A stretch of 31,763 nt of DNA from HGM11788 sp964654945 (GCA_964654945.1 CAZZLN010000016.1:1-31763), one strand, 5' to 3'. Positions 16,362 through 25,258 are shown, numbered from the stretch's first letter. Made by a program: numbers and translations. Notes: generated from the letters alone by a model not told the origin.

Positions 16362-17894
16362 ATGTCAGCACAGACAAACAGAAAAGGCGCAATGGCAAAG
16401 GATACAATTATATATATGCTGGCAAAAGGCATAGAGGGCATTGTTGGCATAGTTACAATGTCAGTAATGACATATCTGTTTGTTACAGACCAGATGGGTT
16501 ATTACTCTACAGTAAACATTGCAGTTACAACTATAGCAATGGTAGCGGTTCAATGGCTTGTTCAGTCTGTGCTTAGATATATCAACAAATATGATATAGA
16601 GGGCAGGCATAAGGAATTTTATTCTACAGTATTTTCAGCTTGGCTTGCTGTAAATATTGCAGTTGTTGCCATAGCTATGATACTTATGTTTCTTATTAAA
16701 AACACCTTTGCCGATTTTGATATTATTAAAAAATTTACATCAGTATATACCTATGAAGTAATTATAATGGGTGTATTGTGGTTTGTCACCTATAATACGG
16801 CACAGCTTTTAATATCAATGCTTGCAGCAGTAAGAGAAGCAAGGCTTAATCTTGTTTTGTCCATGATTACGGTATGCGGCAGACTTATATTTATGGTTAT
16901 ACTGTGCAAAAGCTATGGCAGCAGAATTGAGTTTATATTTTTAAGCTATTTTATTACTGATGCTATTGTGTCTGTAATAGGTATGATAAAGCTTAAAATT
17001 TATAAATATCTTAATTTTAAAAATGCAAGCAGAGAAATTTTAAAGGAATTAAAGGATTACGGTATGCCTCTTATGGGCAATCAGCTTGCAACCTCTGTTT
17101 TAAATAAATCCGATATTTATATTGTAACAATTATTATAGGTGCAGGTGCAGCAGGCATCTATCAGACTAACTATTCTCTTATAGCAACTGCATTTACTCT
17201 TTTAAATGCTTCTGTTATGCGCGGGTGCTATCCTACCATATTAAGAGCTTGGTCAGAGGGGGACAAAAATCAGACTAAAAAGCTTATAGGAGATGCAGTA
17301 AGATTTTATCTTCTTGTTGCAGTGCCTGCGGTTTTTGGTGTTGCAGCCGTAAACGATATTCTTGCATCTGCTCTTTTTGAGAGCAGGTACGTTGAACATC
17401 AGGTTTTAGGCTTTTTCGGAAATTCGGTTATGTTTTGGGTAGCTCTTGGTATGATGTTTTTGGGACTTACGGAATATTCAATAAAGCATTGGGAGCTAAA
17501 TGCTGATACAAAGGCAATTTTTCTGCGTTCACTTATTGGCGGCATAGTAAATGTTGCACTTAATATTGTTATAATTAATATTACAAAAAATTATTATGTG
17601 GCTGCAATAACTACATTTATAGGATTTTTGGTTTATTTTATTCTTGCAAAACTTGGCACAAGAAAGTATCTTGGCTGGAATGTTAAATTTATTGTTTATT
17701 TCAGAATTATATTCTCAGGTTTAATAATGTATTTAGTTATTCTTGCATTAAAGTCAATTTTAGAGTATAATAAAATTAATTTGGCAGCTTGTATAATCTG
17801 TGGTATTATAGTTTATGGATTGCTGCTTTATATATCAGGTGAAATTAAAAACGAAGTTAAATTAATTTTAAATAAAGTCGGTAAAGCCGGTTAA
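16362..17894 (+). CDS. Wzx-like polysaccharide flippase (MOP superfamily)
   Basis: 510 residues with about 14 hydrophobic segments from residue 15 to 500, typical of the polysaccharide transporter branch of the MOP superfamily. Such proteins flip undecaprenyl-linked oligosaccharide units to the outer leaflet. The N-terminal KDTIIYMLAKGIEGIVGIV and the mid-protein YGMPLMGNQLATSVLNKSD match the family pattern. AGAGGA precedes ATG by seven bases. It lies 27 bases after the glycosidase gene and upstream of the glycosyltransferases and polymerase, as expected for a Wzx/Wzy-type route. MurJ or MATE transporters are less likely given this setting. Confidence 0.87.
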   Translation: MSAQTNRKGAMAKDTIIYMLAKGIEGIVGIVTMSVMTYLFVTDQMGYYSTVNIAVTTIAMVAVQWLVQSVLRYINKYDIEGRHKEFYSTVFSAWLAVNIAVVAIAMILMFLIKNTFADFDIIKKFTSVYTYEVIIMGVLWFVTYNTAQLLISMLAAVREARLNLVLSMITVCGRLIFMVILCKSYGSRIEFIFLSYFITDAIVSVIGMIKLKIYKYLNFKNASREILKELKDYGMPLMGNQLATSVLNKSDIYIVTIIIGAGAAGIYQTNYSLIATAFTLLNASVMRGCYPTILRAWSEGDKNQTKKLIGDAVRFYLLVAVPAVFGVAAVNDILASALFESRYVEHQVLGFFGNSVMFWVALGMMFLGLTEYSIKHWELNADTKAIFLRSLIGGIVNVALNIVIINITKNYYVAAITTFIGFLVYFILAKLGTRKYLGWNVKFIVYFRIIFSGLIMYLVILALKSILEYNKINLAACIICGIIVYGLLLYISGEIKNEVKLILNKVGKAG

Positions 17895-17905
17895 ACAAAG
17901 TCAGT

Positions 17906-17943
17906 AAAGGAAGGTAAGGGAATTTTTAATAATATAAAAATTC
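17906..17943 (+). promoter_or_regulatory. Purine-rich SD separated from start codon by a hairpin
   Basis: AAAGGAAGGTAAGGG (17906-17920) is a strong Shine-Dalgarno-like tract but about 30 bases from the ATG at 17951. A perfect 8-bp stem (GAATTTTT 17920-17927 and AAAAATTC 17936-17943, 8-base loop) fills the gap. If folded, it brings the tract to about seven bases from ATG. AAGG at 17945-17948 is only two bases from ATG, too close to work well alone. Confidence 0.45.
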
Positions 17944-17950
17944 TAAGGAT

Positions 17951-19198
17951 ATGAGAAAAGTATTAATTATTGCAAATCAGTTTCCTCCTATGGGCGGTTC
18001 GGGAGTGCAGAGAAGTGTAAAATTTGTTAAGCATTTAAGAAGCTTTGGATATGAGCCTGTTGTGTTTACAAGAAAAATAGGCAATATGGCTCTTAAAGAT
18101 GAAACTCTTTTAAATGATGTTCCAAAGGGTGTTAAAATATATAGGACAAAGCCCTATGAGCTTCCCGAATTAAAGGGTATTTTAAGAATACCGGGAAAGG
18201 TGCTTGGAAAATTTGTTATTCCCGATACTGCAAGATTTTGGATGGAATTTTCAAAGAAAAAGGTACTTGATGTTATTAAAAATGAGGATATTGACCTTAT
18301 ATACACAACATCTGCTCCTTACAGCGACCATCTTTTAGGACTTTATATAAAAAAGAAAATGCCTCATATTAAGTGGGTAGTTGATTTTAGAGATGAATGG
18401 ACAAACAATCCCTATACCCTTGATAATCCTTATGGCAAAAGAAGAACAAAAACAGAAAAAAATATGGAAAGTGAAGTTCTCAACACTGCTGATATGCTTA
18501 TTACAAATACTCCCGTTATGAGAGAAAATTTTGTAAACAATCATAATTTAAAGGGTGATAATTTTTTTGTTATTCCAAATGGCTATGATGCTGAGGATTT
18601 TAAGGATATGGACTGTGAAAATAAGCCAAATAATAAAAAGCTCACTATGGTTTATACAGGTGCATTATACGGAAGAAGAAAGCCCGATACGTTTTTCAGA
18701 GCCTTAAAGGAGCTTAAAGATGAGGGAAAAATTGACGGTGATAAAATTCTTGTTAAATTAATAGGAAATTATCATAAGGATAAGCTTCAGGCTCAGATTG
18801 ACAGCTTTTCTCTTACAAATCAGTTTGAAATTGTAGGCTATGTGCCTCATAATGTATGTATAAAGCATCAGATTGATGCAGATGTTCTTGTGCTTATAGA
18901 GGGAAGCGGCAGAGGGGCAAATGCTTTTTATACAGGAAAAATTTTTGAATATATGAACACTAACAGACCTGTCCTTGCCATTTTGCCCGAAGGTGCAGCG
19001 GCAGACCTTGTTAATGAAAGCAAAATAGGAATTGTTGCAAATACTGATAATGTTGAACAAATTAAGCAAAATATTAAAATTTATTATGACAAGTGGTGCA
19101 GCAGCACTCTTGATTTTGAGCCGGACAGAAATGTTATTGAGGGCTTTGAAAGAAAGAAGCTGACACAAAAGCTTGCTGAAATATTTGACAGATTGTAA
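17951..19198 (+). CDS. Glycosyltransferase, GT4-like
   Basis: 415 residues with two Rossmann-type domains (GT-B). The N-terminus RKVLIIANQFPPMGGSGVQR is the family pattern for bacterial GT4 enzymes that begin a polysaccharide unit from a nucleotide sugar. The C-terminal half has LTMVYTGALYGRRKPD and FYTGKIFEYMNTNRPVLA, typical of the donor-binding side. It is cytoplasmic. ATG 17951 is forced: an in-frame stop lies 21 bases upstream and no other start codon falls between. It is 56 bases after the flippase gene, with an unusual leader (see 17906-17943). Sugar specificity cannot be predicted. Confidence 0.85.
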   Translation: MRKVLIIANQFPPMGGSGVQRSVKFVKHLRSFGYEPVVFTRKIGNMALKDETLLNDVPKGVKIYRTKPYELPELKGILRIPGKVLGKFVIPDTARFWMEFSKKKVLDVIKNEDIDLIYTTSAPYSDHLLGLYIKKKMPHIKWVVDFRDEWTNNPYTLDNPYGKRRTKTEKNMESEVLNTADMLITNTPVMRENFVNNHNLKGDNFFVIPNGYDAEDFKDMDCENKPNNKKLTMVYTGALYGRRKPDTFFRALKELKDEGKIDGDKILVKLIGNYHKDKLQAQIDSFSLTNQFEIVGYVPHNVCIKHQIDADVLVLIEGSGRGANAFYTGKIFEYMNTNRPVLAILPEGAAADLVNESKIGIVANTDNVEQIKQNIKIYYDKWCSSTLDFEPDRNVIEGFERKKLTQKLAEIFDRL

Positions 19199-19217
19199 TA
19201 TTATTAAAAAAGGTTGT

Positions 19218-20363
19218 ATGAGTAAAATGAAAATTCTCCATTTTATAAGCGGCGGTGACAGCGGAGGTGCCAAAACCCATGTGCTGACACTTCTTGACAA
19301 TTTAAGAAAACTGAATATTGATGTAGAGCTTCTTTGTATTATGGAGGGTATATTTACAGAGGAGGCAAGACAGCTTGGAATACCTGTTAAAGTTATTCCT
19401 CAGGCTAAGAGATATGATTTAGCGGTTACAAAAAGAATACTAAATTATATGAACAGCTCCAATGCCGATATTATACACTGTCATGGTGCAAGAGCAAACT
19501 ATATTTATCTTATTATAAAAGGAAAAATAAAGGTGCCTGTTATAACCACATTACACAGTGATTATAAGCTCGATTTTAAGGATAATTGGCGTAAGCAGAT
19601 GATTTATGCACCTATTAACTCCCTTGCTCTCAGAAGATTTAAGCATATATTAACTGTAACAAAGGCTTTTAAGGATATGCTTATATCAAGAGGATTTAAA
19701 GAAGAAAGACTAAGTGTAATATATAATGGTCTTGATTTTAATCAAATTCTTCCTTGTCTTAATAAGGCAGAGTTTTTTGAAAGACTTAAAATTCCTTATG
19801 ATGCCGAAAAGAAATATGTAGGCATAGCTGCAAGATTGTTTGCCGTAAAGGGCGTTGATGTTTTTTTACAGGCAGCCAACAAAATCAGCAGGGAATGTGA
19901 GGACATAGACTTCATTGTGCTTGGTGATGGTGAAATGTGGGATAAGTGCAAGGCTTATGTTGATGAAAACAATCTTGAAAAAAGAGTGTTTATGGCAGGT
20001 CAGATAACAGATTCTATTATTATGAACAGCTTTTACAGAGCTATTGATGTGAACACTCTGACATCTTATTCTGAAAGCTTTCCTTATTCTCTTTTAGAGG
20101 GTGCAAGAATGAAAAAGGCTACTGTTGCTACGGCAGTAGGAGGCATACCTGAAATGATTGAGGACAGCAGAAGCGGTTTTCTTGTTACATCAGGTGATGT
20201 TGATATGCTTGCAGACAGAATAAAAAGACTTTGTAACGATATGGTTTTAAACAAAACTATGGGTGAAGCCTTTTATGAAAGGGCAAGCAATCTGTTTTCA
20301 GTTGAGCAGATGGCTAAAACTCATATTGATATATACGAAAAAATAATTAAAGAGAGAAAATAG
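19218..20363 (+). CDS. Glycosyltransferase family 4
   Basis: 381 residues. Start at 19218 (AAAAGG ends four bases upstream) rather than codons overlapping the previous gene; the N-terminus then reads MSKMKILHFISGGDSGGAKTHV, a classic GT4 beginning with a glycine-rich nucleotide-sugar loop. The C-terminal Rossmann domain has YVGIAARLFAVKGVDVFLQA, FIVLGDGEMWD and SYSESFPYSLLEGARMKKATVATAVGG, including the conserved E-x7-E acceptor/donor site. It is a cytoplasmic retaining transferase adding a sugar to the growing lipid-linked repeat unit. It lies 19 bases after the first GT4 and 24 bases before the DUF4330 gene. Confidence 0.9.
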   Translation: MSKMKILHFISGGDSGGAKTHVLTLLDNLRKLNIDVELLCIMEGIFTEEARQLGIPVKVIPQAKRYDLAVTKRILNYMNSSNADIIHCHGARANYIYLIIKGKIKVPVITTLHSDYKLDFKDNWRKQMIYAPINSLALRRFKHILTVTKAFKDMLISRGFKEERLSVIYNGLDFNQILPCLNKAEFFERLKIPYDAEKKYVGIAARLFAVKGVDVFLQAANKISRECEDIDFIVLGDGEMWDKCKAYVDENNLEKRVFMAGQITDSIIMNSFYRAIDVNTLTSYSESFPYSLLEGARMKKATVATAVGGIPEMIEDSRSGFLVTSGDVDMLADRIKRLCNDMVLNKTMGEAFYERASNLFSVEQMAKTHIDIYEKIIKERK

Positions 20364-20387
20364 TTATATTAAAGGAGATTACAAAAT

Positions 20388-20888
20388 ATGAAGCTTATTA
20401 ACGAAAAGGGTAAGATTTTTGGTTTAATAAATATAGTTGACCTTATAGTTATTGTGATTATTGCGGCAATAGTTGCTGCAGTAGGCTATAGGGCTGTTTC
20501 TCCAAAGGTTAATGCACCTGCTGAGGGTGAGGGAGAAAAATATTGTTATGTAACATTATATGGCTCAACTGTTGTTCCCGAATCTGCCGATACATTAAAG
20601 GTTGGGGACAAGCTTATAGCAAACAACGAAATTACAGATGGTGAAATTGTTTCTGTAGAGCAGACACCTGCTGCATATATCGGTGTTGATGATGAGGGTA
20701 AGGCAGTTTACAGTGAGCATCCTATGTGGAAGGATATTACTGTTGTTGTTAAAGAAAAAATCGACCCGTCTTCAGTTGTTTTAAAAGTAGGCAATCAGGA
20801 GGTAAGAGTAAACTATACTTATATTTTAAAAACTCAGCAGTTTGAGGCTAACTGTAAGGTAAGAGGCATTGAATTTAAAGATGAATAA
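20388..20888 (+). CDS. DUF4330 single-pass membrane protein
   Basis: 166 residues. A short cytoplasmic N-terminus (KLINEKGKIFGLINIVDL) leads into one membrane segment (about 18-40) and then an outer domain of about 120 residues with repeated beta-type stretches (TLYGSTVVPESADTLKVGDKL). This matches DUF4330 proteins, of unknown function, that recur in Firmicutes polysaccharide operons next to O-antigen-ligase-like genes. AAAGGAG is seven bases before ATG. Its topology suggests a scaffold or co-polymerase-like helper, but that is guesswork. Confidence 0.8.
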   Translation: MKLINEKGKIFGLINIVDLIVIVIIAAIVAAVGYRAVSPKVNAPAEGEGEKYCYVTLYGSTVVPESADTLKVGDKLIANNEITDGEIVSVEQTPAAYIGVDDEGKAVYSEHPMWKDITVVVKEKIDPSSVVLKVGNQEVRVNYTYILKTQQFEANCKVRGIEFKDE

Positions 20889-20903
20889 AAGGTTGGTGTT
20901 TTT

Positions 20904-21440
20904 ATGCCTGAATTTTTGACCGGAAGCCTTGTTGTTTCTTTTTGCGTTAAAATTTGTAATATATTTTTAAATTCTTATAATAACAGTGTTTTAAAAAGAT
21001 TTTTAAAGGGTGTTTCAAATTGTTTTAAACAAAGCTGCTTTTATTCGGTGCTTTCTTCCTATGCTAATAAAAAGCCATGGTTCAGATACAGCCTTGTTTT
21101 CGGAATAATTATGTTTTTTGCAAAAATATTCGACAAAATATTTGGCTTTATATATAGTATAATAAAAAAATGTATTTTTGGCAGCAGAGTTGTAAATGGC
21201 TGCATAAACAGTGGAAAAATGTCTTTAACGGACAAATGCTATTGTGTTGGTGTTTTGCTTATAAGTATGCCTATTGGTGTAATGGCAGCGGCAATTGTAT
21301 TTAAAAGTGTAGATGTTATGACAATGGTGCTCAGCTGGCTGATATTTGCTATTGGTTTTATGACTGTTCTTGTTGGTGTTTATGGTAAGGACAGTATTGT
21401 TGTTAAACTTATCAGAGGATTTATTGCAGCAATCAGGTAG
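20904..21440 (+). CDS. Small membrane protein upstream of the O-antigen-ligase-like gene
   Basis: 178 residues, no family recognised. The first 95 residues are Phe-, Lys- and Ser-rich with amphipathic helices and one hydrophobic stretch (about 65-90); the end has two clear membrane segments (about 116-135 and 140-160), followed by a basic tail ending GFIAAIR. GGTTGGTG (20891-20898) is five bases before ATG. In some Clostridia a region of similar look is the N-terminal part of a longer O-antigen-ligase-like protein; here the two are separate reading frames, the next gene starting 31 bases on. It could therefore be a natural split partner or a frameshifted fusion. Confidence 0.6.
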   Translation: MPEFLTGSLVVSFCVKICNIFLNSYNNSVLKRFLKGVSNCFKQSCFYSVLSSYANKKPWFRYSLVFGIIMFFAKIFDKIFGFIYSIIKKCIFGSRVVNGCINSGKMSLTDKCYCVGVLLISMPIGVMAAAIVFKSVDVMTMVLSWLIFAIGFMTVLVGVYGKDSIVVKLIRGFIAAIR

Positions 21441-21471
21441 TCTGATTTTTAGCTGCGGGGTTGGTGATTTT

Positions 21472-22842
21472 TTGAGTAACAAAAAAGTTGTTATTATAGC
21501 CTTAATTGGTCTTGCACTGGGATTTTTATGGGGAGGCTCACCTATTGTGGCTCTTGGCATAATTGCATTTGCGGCAGGTGCTGCAATAGTGCTTTCTGAT
21601 TATACTGCGGCATTATGTGTGCTGACAGGCTATGGTGTTATTGATTATATTTTTAGAAATTTTGCAGAAGCTTTTGCAAGCATATGGGACGAAGCCTTTT
21701 TATGCTGTCTTGTGTTGTTGTGGATTTACAAGTGGATAACCTGCAGAAAAGAGGATAATTTCAAAACCTCTCCTATGGATTTGCCAATTATTATGTTTAT
21801 ATCTGCAATGCTTGTTGTGCTTTTTGTAAATTCCTCTGATTTTTCAATTGCTCTTGAGGGTTTCAGAGCTATTGTACAGTATATGCTTTTCTACTTTGTT
21901 GCTATTCAGCTTGTTAAAGATGTTAAATCAGCAAGAATAGTTGTGTGTGTATTTGTGATTATAGCCGGAGTTATGGCACTTCATGGTGTCTATCAGTATA
22001 TTATTGGTGTTGAAATGCCTGCCGGCTGGGTTGACCAGAATGAAGCGGGAGTAAGAACAAGAGTTTATTCAATTCTTACCAGTCCTAATATTTTTGCATC
22101 AATGCTTACTCTTTCAACACCTATGGCAGCAGCTCTTGTGTTTTCATCTGATAATAAAAAGGGCAAAATTATATTCGGTATTCTTGCTCTTGCTATGACT
22201 GCAAGCCTTGTGTTTACTTTCTCAAGAGGTGCATGGATTGGCTTTGCGGTTGCAGTGCTGATTTATGTATTATTAAAGGATAAAAGACTTCTTATTCCTT
22301 GTGTAGTATTTGGTATTCTTGTTATTTTTCTTGTGCCAAGTGTAGGAAACAGAATAGGCTATATGCTTAGTCCTGAATATATTGAGTCCTCATTAAGAGG
22401 AGGCAGACTTGTAAGATGGCTTACCGGTTTTAGAATACTTGAGTTTTATCCTGTGTTTGGTGTAGGGCTTGGAAGCTTTGGCGGTGCAGTTGCTATGAAC
22501 CACGAAGCAACATTTTTGATTGATACGGAATATATAGATACTTTCTATATGGATAACTATTTTTTGAAAACGGCAGTAGAAAGCGGAATTTTTGGTTTAG
22601 CAGCCTTTATAATTCTAATGTACTGTGTTGTTATAAATTCCTACAGAGCTATTAAAACCTCCGTAGGTAAGCTTGATAAAGAACTGTCTATAGGAATTAT
22701 GGCAGGTCTTTGCGGTGTGATTACTCACAATTTTGTTGAAAATGTATTTGAAGTGCCTATGATGACAAGCCTATTTTGGGTATTCGTGGCAGTAATAATG
22801 GGTATATGGTATACTAATAACCCTGTAAAAAATGAGGGATAA
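21472..22842 (+). CDS. O-antigen ligase / Wzy-like polymerase
   Basis: 456 residues if it starts with TTG at 21472. That start is supported by GGTTGGTG (21459-21466) at exactly the same five-base spacing as in the preceding gene; the in-frame ATGs further upstream lie in that gene's coding region. About 10-12 hydrophobic segments span the protein. The Wzy_C domain (about 195-360) contains FSRGAWIGFAVAVLIYV and the long outer loop GRLVRWLTGFRILEFYPVFGVGLGSFG, the family hallmark. It would polymerise or ligate flipped repeat units outside the membrane. CsaB begins two bases after its stop, so translation is coupled. Confidence 0.85.
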   Translation: MSNKKVVIIALIGLALGFLWGGSPIVALGIIAFAAGAAIVLSDYTAALCVLTGYGVIDYIFRNFAEAFASIWDEAFLCCLVLLWIYKWITCRKEDNFKTSPMDLPIIMFISAMLVVLFVNSSDFSIALEGFRAIVQYMLFYFVAIQLVKDVKSARIVVCVFVIIAGVMALHGVYQYIIGVEMPAGWVDQNEAGVRTRVYSILTSPNIFASMLTLSTPMAAALVFSSDNKKGKIIFGILALAMTASLVFTFSRGAWIGFAVAVLIYVLLKDKRLLIPCVVFGILVIFLVPSVGNRIGYMLSPEYIESSLRGGRLVRWLTGFRILEFYPVFGVGLGSFGGAVAMNHEATFLIDTEYIDTFYMDNYFLKTAVESGIFGLAAFIILMYCVVINSYRAIKTSVGKLDKELSIGIMAGLCGVITHNFVENVFEVPMMTSLFWVFVAVIMGIWYTNNPVKNEG

Positions 22843-22844
22843 CT

Positions 22845-23966
22845 ATGATTAATCTGTTGATAGCAGGCTATCATGGCTTTGGAAATTGTGGTGATGAAGC
22901 TATTTTGCAGGCAATGACCACAAATATAAGAGCAATGGCTGATGATGTTCAGATAACTGCTCTTAGCAACAAGCCTGAGTTTACAAAAACTGAATATGGT
23001 ATAAACTCCGTACAGAGGTTCAGAGTTTTTGGAGTGCTTTCTGCTATCAGACATTGTGATATTATGTTAAGCGGAGGAGGCACACTTCTTCAAAACGGCA
23101 CAAGCACACGTTCGCTTCTTTATTATCTTGCAATTATAAGAACAGCAAAGATTTTCGGAAAAAAAGTTATGCTCTATGCAAACGGCATAGGACCCATAAC
23201 AGGCAGGCTTAACAGAAAGCTTGTTAAAATGGTTGTAAATAAAGTAGATGCAATTACTTTAAGAGAAAAGCTTTCAGAAGCAGACCTTATAAAAATAGGT
23301 GTAAAAAAACCTAATATGGAGGTTACTGCCGACCCTGCATTTAATCTTGCTTCAATAAGTGATTATGAAGCTCGAAAGCTTTTTGAAAATGAGGATATTC
23401 CTCTTGATAAACCTACTGTCGGAGTGTCTGTCCGTTCATGGCAGAAAGCTCTTTATGGTGAAGAAGATTATATTTCAGCTCTTGCAAAAAGCTGTGATGA
23501 TATAGCAAAAACAGGAAAAAACATTGTATTTCTTCCTATGGAATATCCAAGAGATATTAGTGTGTCAGAGAGAGTAAGAGCTAAAATGAATGAAAAAAGC
23601 TATATTTTTAAAAACAGATACACACCATCTCAAATTCTTGGCATAGCAGGTGTTTTTGATGTTATGGTAAGTATGAGACTTCATACACTTATATTTTCGG
23701 CAGTTAAAAATGTGCCTATGGTTGGCATTATATATGACCCAAAGGTTGAGTATTATCTTCAGGAGCTTGATATGCCTGAAGGTGGAGATATAAGAAGTGA
23801 GAGGTTAAGCTCACAAAAGGTCACTGATATTGTAGCTGATATTTTTAATAATATGGCAGGCTATAAAAAAAGACTTAAAGAAAAAGCTGATATTATGAAG
23901 GATAAGGCTCATAGAAATGATGTTATTCTTTCAGCTCAGCTTGATAAACTTAGAAAAAAACATTAA
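22845..23966 (+). CDS. csaB: Polysaccharide pyruvyl transferase
   Basis: 373 residues. Shows LLIAGYHGFGNCGDEAILQAM at the N-terminus, MLSGGGTLLQN (about 65-75), a central YANGIGPITGRLNR and a C-terminal SMRLHTLIFSAVKNVPMVGI with the conserved Arg-His. CsaB adds a ketal-linked pyruvate to a wall polysaccharide using phosphoenolpyruvate; SLH domains bind that pyruvylated polymer. GAGGGA is six bases before ATG, and the gene begins two bases after the polymerase stop. Its place in the cluster suggests that the product is pyruvylated. A gene with SLH-type repeats lies 2 kb downstream. Confidence 0.93.
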   Translation: MINLLIAGYHGFGNCGDEAILQAMTTNIRAMADDVQITALSNKPEFTKTEYGINSVQRFRVFGVLSAIRHCDIMLSGGGTLLQNGTSTRSLLYYLAIIRTAKIFGKKVMLYANGIGPITGRLNRKLVKMVVNKVDAITLREKLSEADLIKIGVKKPNMEVTADPAFNLASISDYEARKLFENEDIPLDKPTVGVSVRSWQKALYGEEDYISALAKSCDDIAKTGKNIVFLPMEYPRDISVSERVRAKMNEKSYIFKNRYTPSQILGIAGVFDVMVSMRLHTLIFSAVKNVPMVGIIYDPKVEYYLQELDMPEGGDIRSERLSSQKVTDIVADIFNNMAGYKKRLKEKADIMKDKAHRNDVILSAQLDKLRKKH

Positions 23967-23989
23967 TGTTGTTTAAAAGGAGATTTGTT

Positions 23990-24454
23990 ATGAAGAAAAA
24001 ATTATTAATAGGTTTAGAAATTTTAATCGCAACAATGGTGGTTATAGGGGCAACTGTTTATGCTGCATCAGCAGGTTCGGAATCAGACCCTCTTGTGTCA
24101 AAAAGCTATGTTGATGATAAAATCAATCAGGTAATTTCAATGATTAACACAGGCTCTGCAACTGAAGTTGTAGATAATAGTTCATCAGCAGGCAGCTACA
24201 CACCTGTTTATGCAAGTGTCGGTCAGACAGTTGTAGGCGGTGAGGGCACAGAGATTATTTTAAGGTCAGGCAAGGGTACTGTTGTTATAAGCGGTGCAGA
24301 CGGAATCACAGATGCAACTACAGGGGGAAACCTTACAAACGGCAAGGCTGCTTCTTTAAACCATCTTATGATAGTTCCGAGAGCTGACGGCAGAGGCATT
24401 AAGGTTACAGAGTCTGCATGGTTCTTGATTAAAGGAGATTACTCTATAAAATAA
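23990..24454 (+). CDS. Small secreted protein of unknown function in the cluster
   Basis: 154 residues. ATG 23990 is chosen because AAAGGAG is six to seven bases upstream; an in-frame ATG at 23966 overlaps the csaB stop. A signal peptide or anchor (about 1-29, VIGATVYAASAGS) precedes DPLVSKSYVDDKINQ, a short coiled-coil-like stretch, then a Ser/Gly linker and a compact domain (about 75-154) with EIILRSGKGTVVISGADGITDATTG and HLMIVPRADGRG. I recall similar unnamed proteins in other Clostridia but no named family or activity. No Cys. Probably wall-associated; a role in displaying or sensing the polymer is conjecture. Confidence 0.7.
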   Translation: MKKKLLIGLEILIATMVVIGATVYAASAGSESDPLVSKSYVDDKINQVISMINTGSATEVVDNSSSAGSYTPVYASVGQTVVGGEGTEIILRSGKGTVVISGADGITDATTGGNLTNGKAASLNHLMIVPRADGRGIKVTESAWFLIKGDYSIK

Positions 24455-24465
24455 AGGAGTCTTTT

Positions 24466-25200
24466 ATGAAAGTATGTAATATTTTAGGTGTTCCCTTTGC
24501 AAACATAACTCCCGGTGAAGCAGTTGATACTCTGTTTTCATATATGAATTCAGACGGCAAATATATGGTATTTACTCCTAATCCCGAAATGGTTATGGAA
24601 GCACGAAAAAATGACGAATTTATGAAAATATTAAACAAAAGCTCAATGAATGTGCCTGACGGCATAGGTATTGTCTATGCTTCAAAGCTTACAAAAAATC
24701 CCATTAAATACAGGGTTGCCGGCTATGATATGCTTCTTGGGGTATTTGACAAAATGAAAGATAAGGGAAAGACTGCATATTTCTTTGGCTCTGCACCGGA
24801 AATTGCAGATAAGGCAAAGGAAGCTGTTGAGCAGAGATTTAAGGGATTAAAAATTGTAGGCACAGCCAATGGCTATTTTGATGAAAAAAGAGAAAATGAA
24901 ATTATAGCCGAAATAAATGAAAAAAAGCCCGATTTGCTTCTTGTTGGCATAGGTTTTCCGAAACAGGAAAAATGGATATACAATCACTTAAATGACCTTG
25001 ATATTAAAGTGGCAGTGGGTGTAGGAGGAAGCTTTGACGGCTGGAGCGGCAATGTTAAAAGAGCACCTGAATTTTTTGTAAAACATGGACTTGAATGGTT
25101 TTACAGACTTATAAAACAGCCTAGCAGAATAGGCAGAATGATGCAGCTTCCCCTTTTTATGCTCAAGGTTATAGGATATAAGATTTTGGGTAAGCTTTAA
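24466..25200 (+). CDS. TagA/WecG/CpsF-family glycosyltransferase (GT26)
   Basis: 244 residues. The family fold shows in NILGVPFANITPGEAVD, MVFTPNPEMVMEARKN, NVPDGIGIVYASK (conserved Asp in the acceptor site), FFGSAPEIADKA, and the C-terminal LLVGIGFPKQEKWI and GVGGSFDGWSGNVKRAP. In Gram-positives, TagA adds ManNAc to undecaprenyl-diphosphate-GlcNAc, the committed step of several wall polymers. The C-terminal basic helix (about 205-244) matches the membrane-associating tail. AAAGGAG is six to seven bases before ATG, and the gap after the small secreted protein is 11 bases. It ends the cluster before a strong terminator. The exact sugar is not certain. Confidence 0.9.
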   Translation: MKVCNILGVPFANITPGEAVDTLFSYMNSDGKYMVFTPNPEMVMEARKNDEFMKILNKSSMNVPDGIGIVYASKLTKNPIKYRVAGYDMLLGVFDKMKDKGKTAYFFGSAPEIADKAKEAVEQRFKGLKIVGTANGYFDEKRENEIIAEINEKKPDLLLVGIGFPKQEKWIYNHLNDLDIKVAVGVGGSFDGWSGNVKRAPEFFVKHGLEWFYRLIKQPSRIGRMMQLPLFMLKVIGYKILGKL

Positions 25201-25204
25201 AAAA

Positions 25205-25236
25205 ACTTGCATATATTTATTATGCAAGTCTTTTTT
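25205..25236 (+). terminator. Terminator of the polysaccharide cluster
   Basis: A 9-bp perfect stem (ACTTGCATA 25205-25213 with TATGCAAGT 25221-25229, 7-base loop) is followed by C and six Ts. Confidence 0.9.
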
Positions 25237-25258
25237 GCTACAGGAGGGTTAATAATTT

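Noticed and set aside
17874..17909. Two AAAGTC(G/A)GTAAAG copies at the flippase stop
   Set aside because: A single short duplication 23 bases apart; probably chance or slippage, with no evident role.
18758..19300. 180-codon minus-strand frame over the GT4 genes
   Set aside because: It overlaps two clear GT4 genes in the opposite direction, with no ribosome binding site or recognisable protein pattern.
21225..21560. Minus-strand frame across the junction of the membrane protein and ligase genes
   Set aside because: It is rich in Thr, Asn and Lys as expected from the complement of membrane-protein codons; no start signals.
25200..25258. Mn-sensing yybP-ykoY riboswitch upstream of mntP
   Set aside because: Only 58 bases are available and they hold the preceding gene's terminator.
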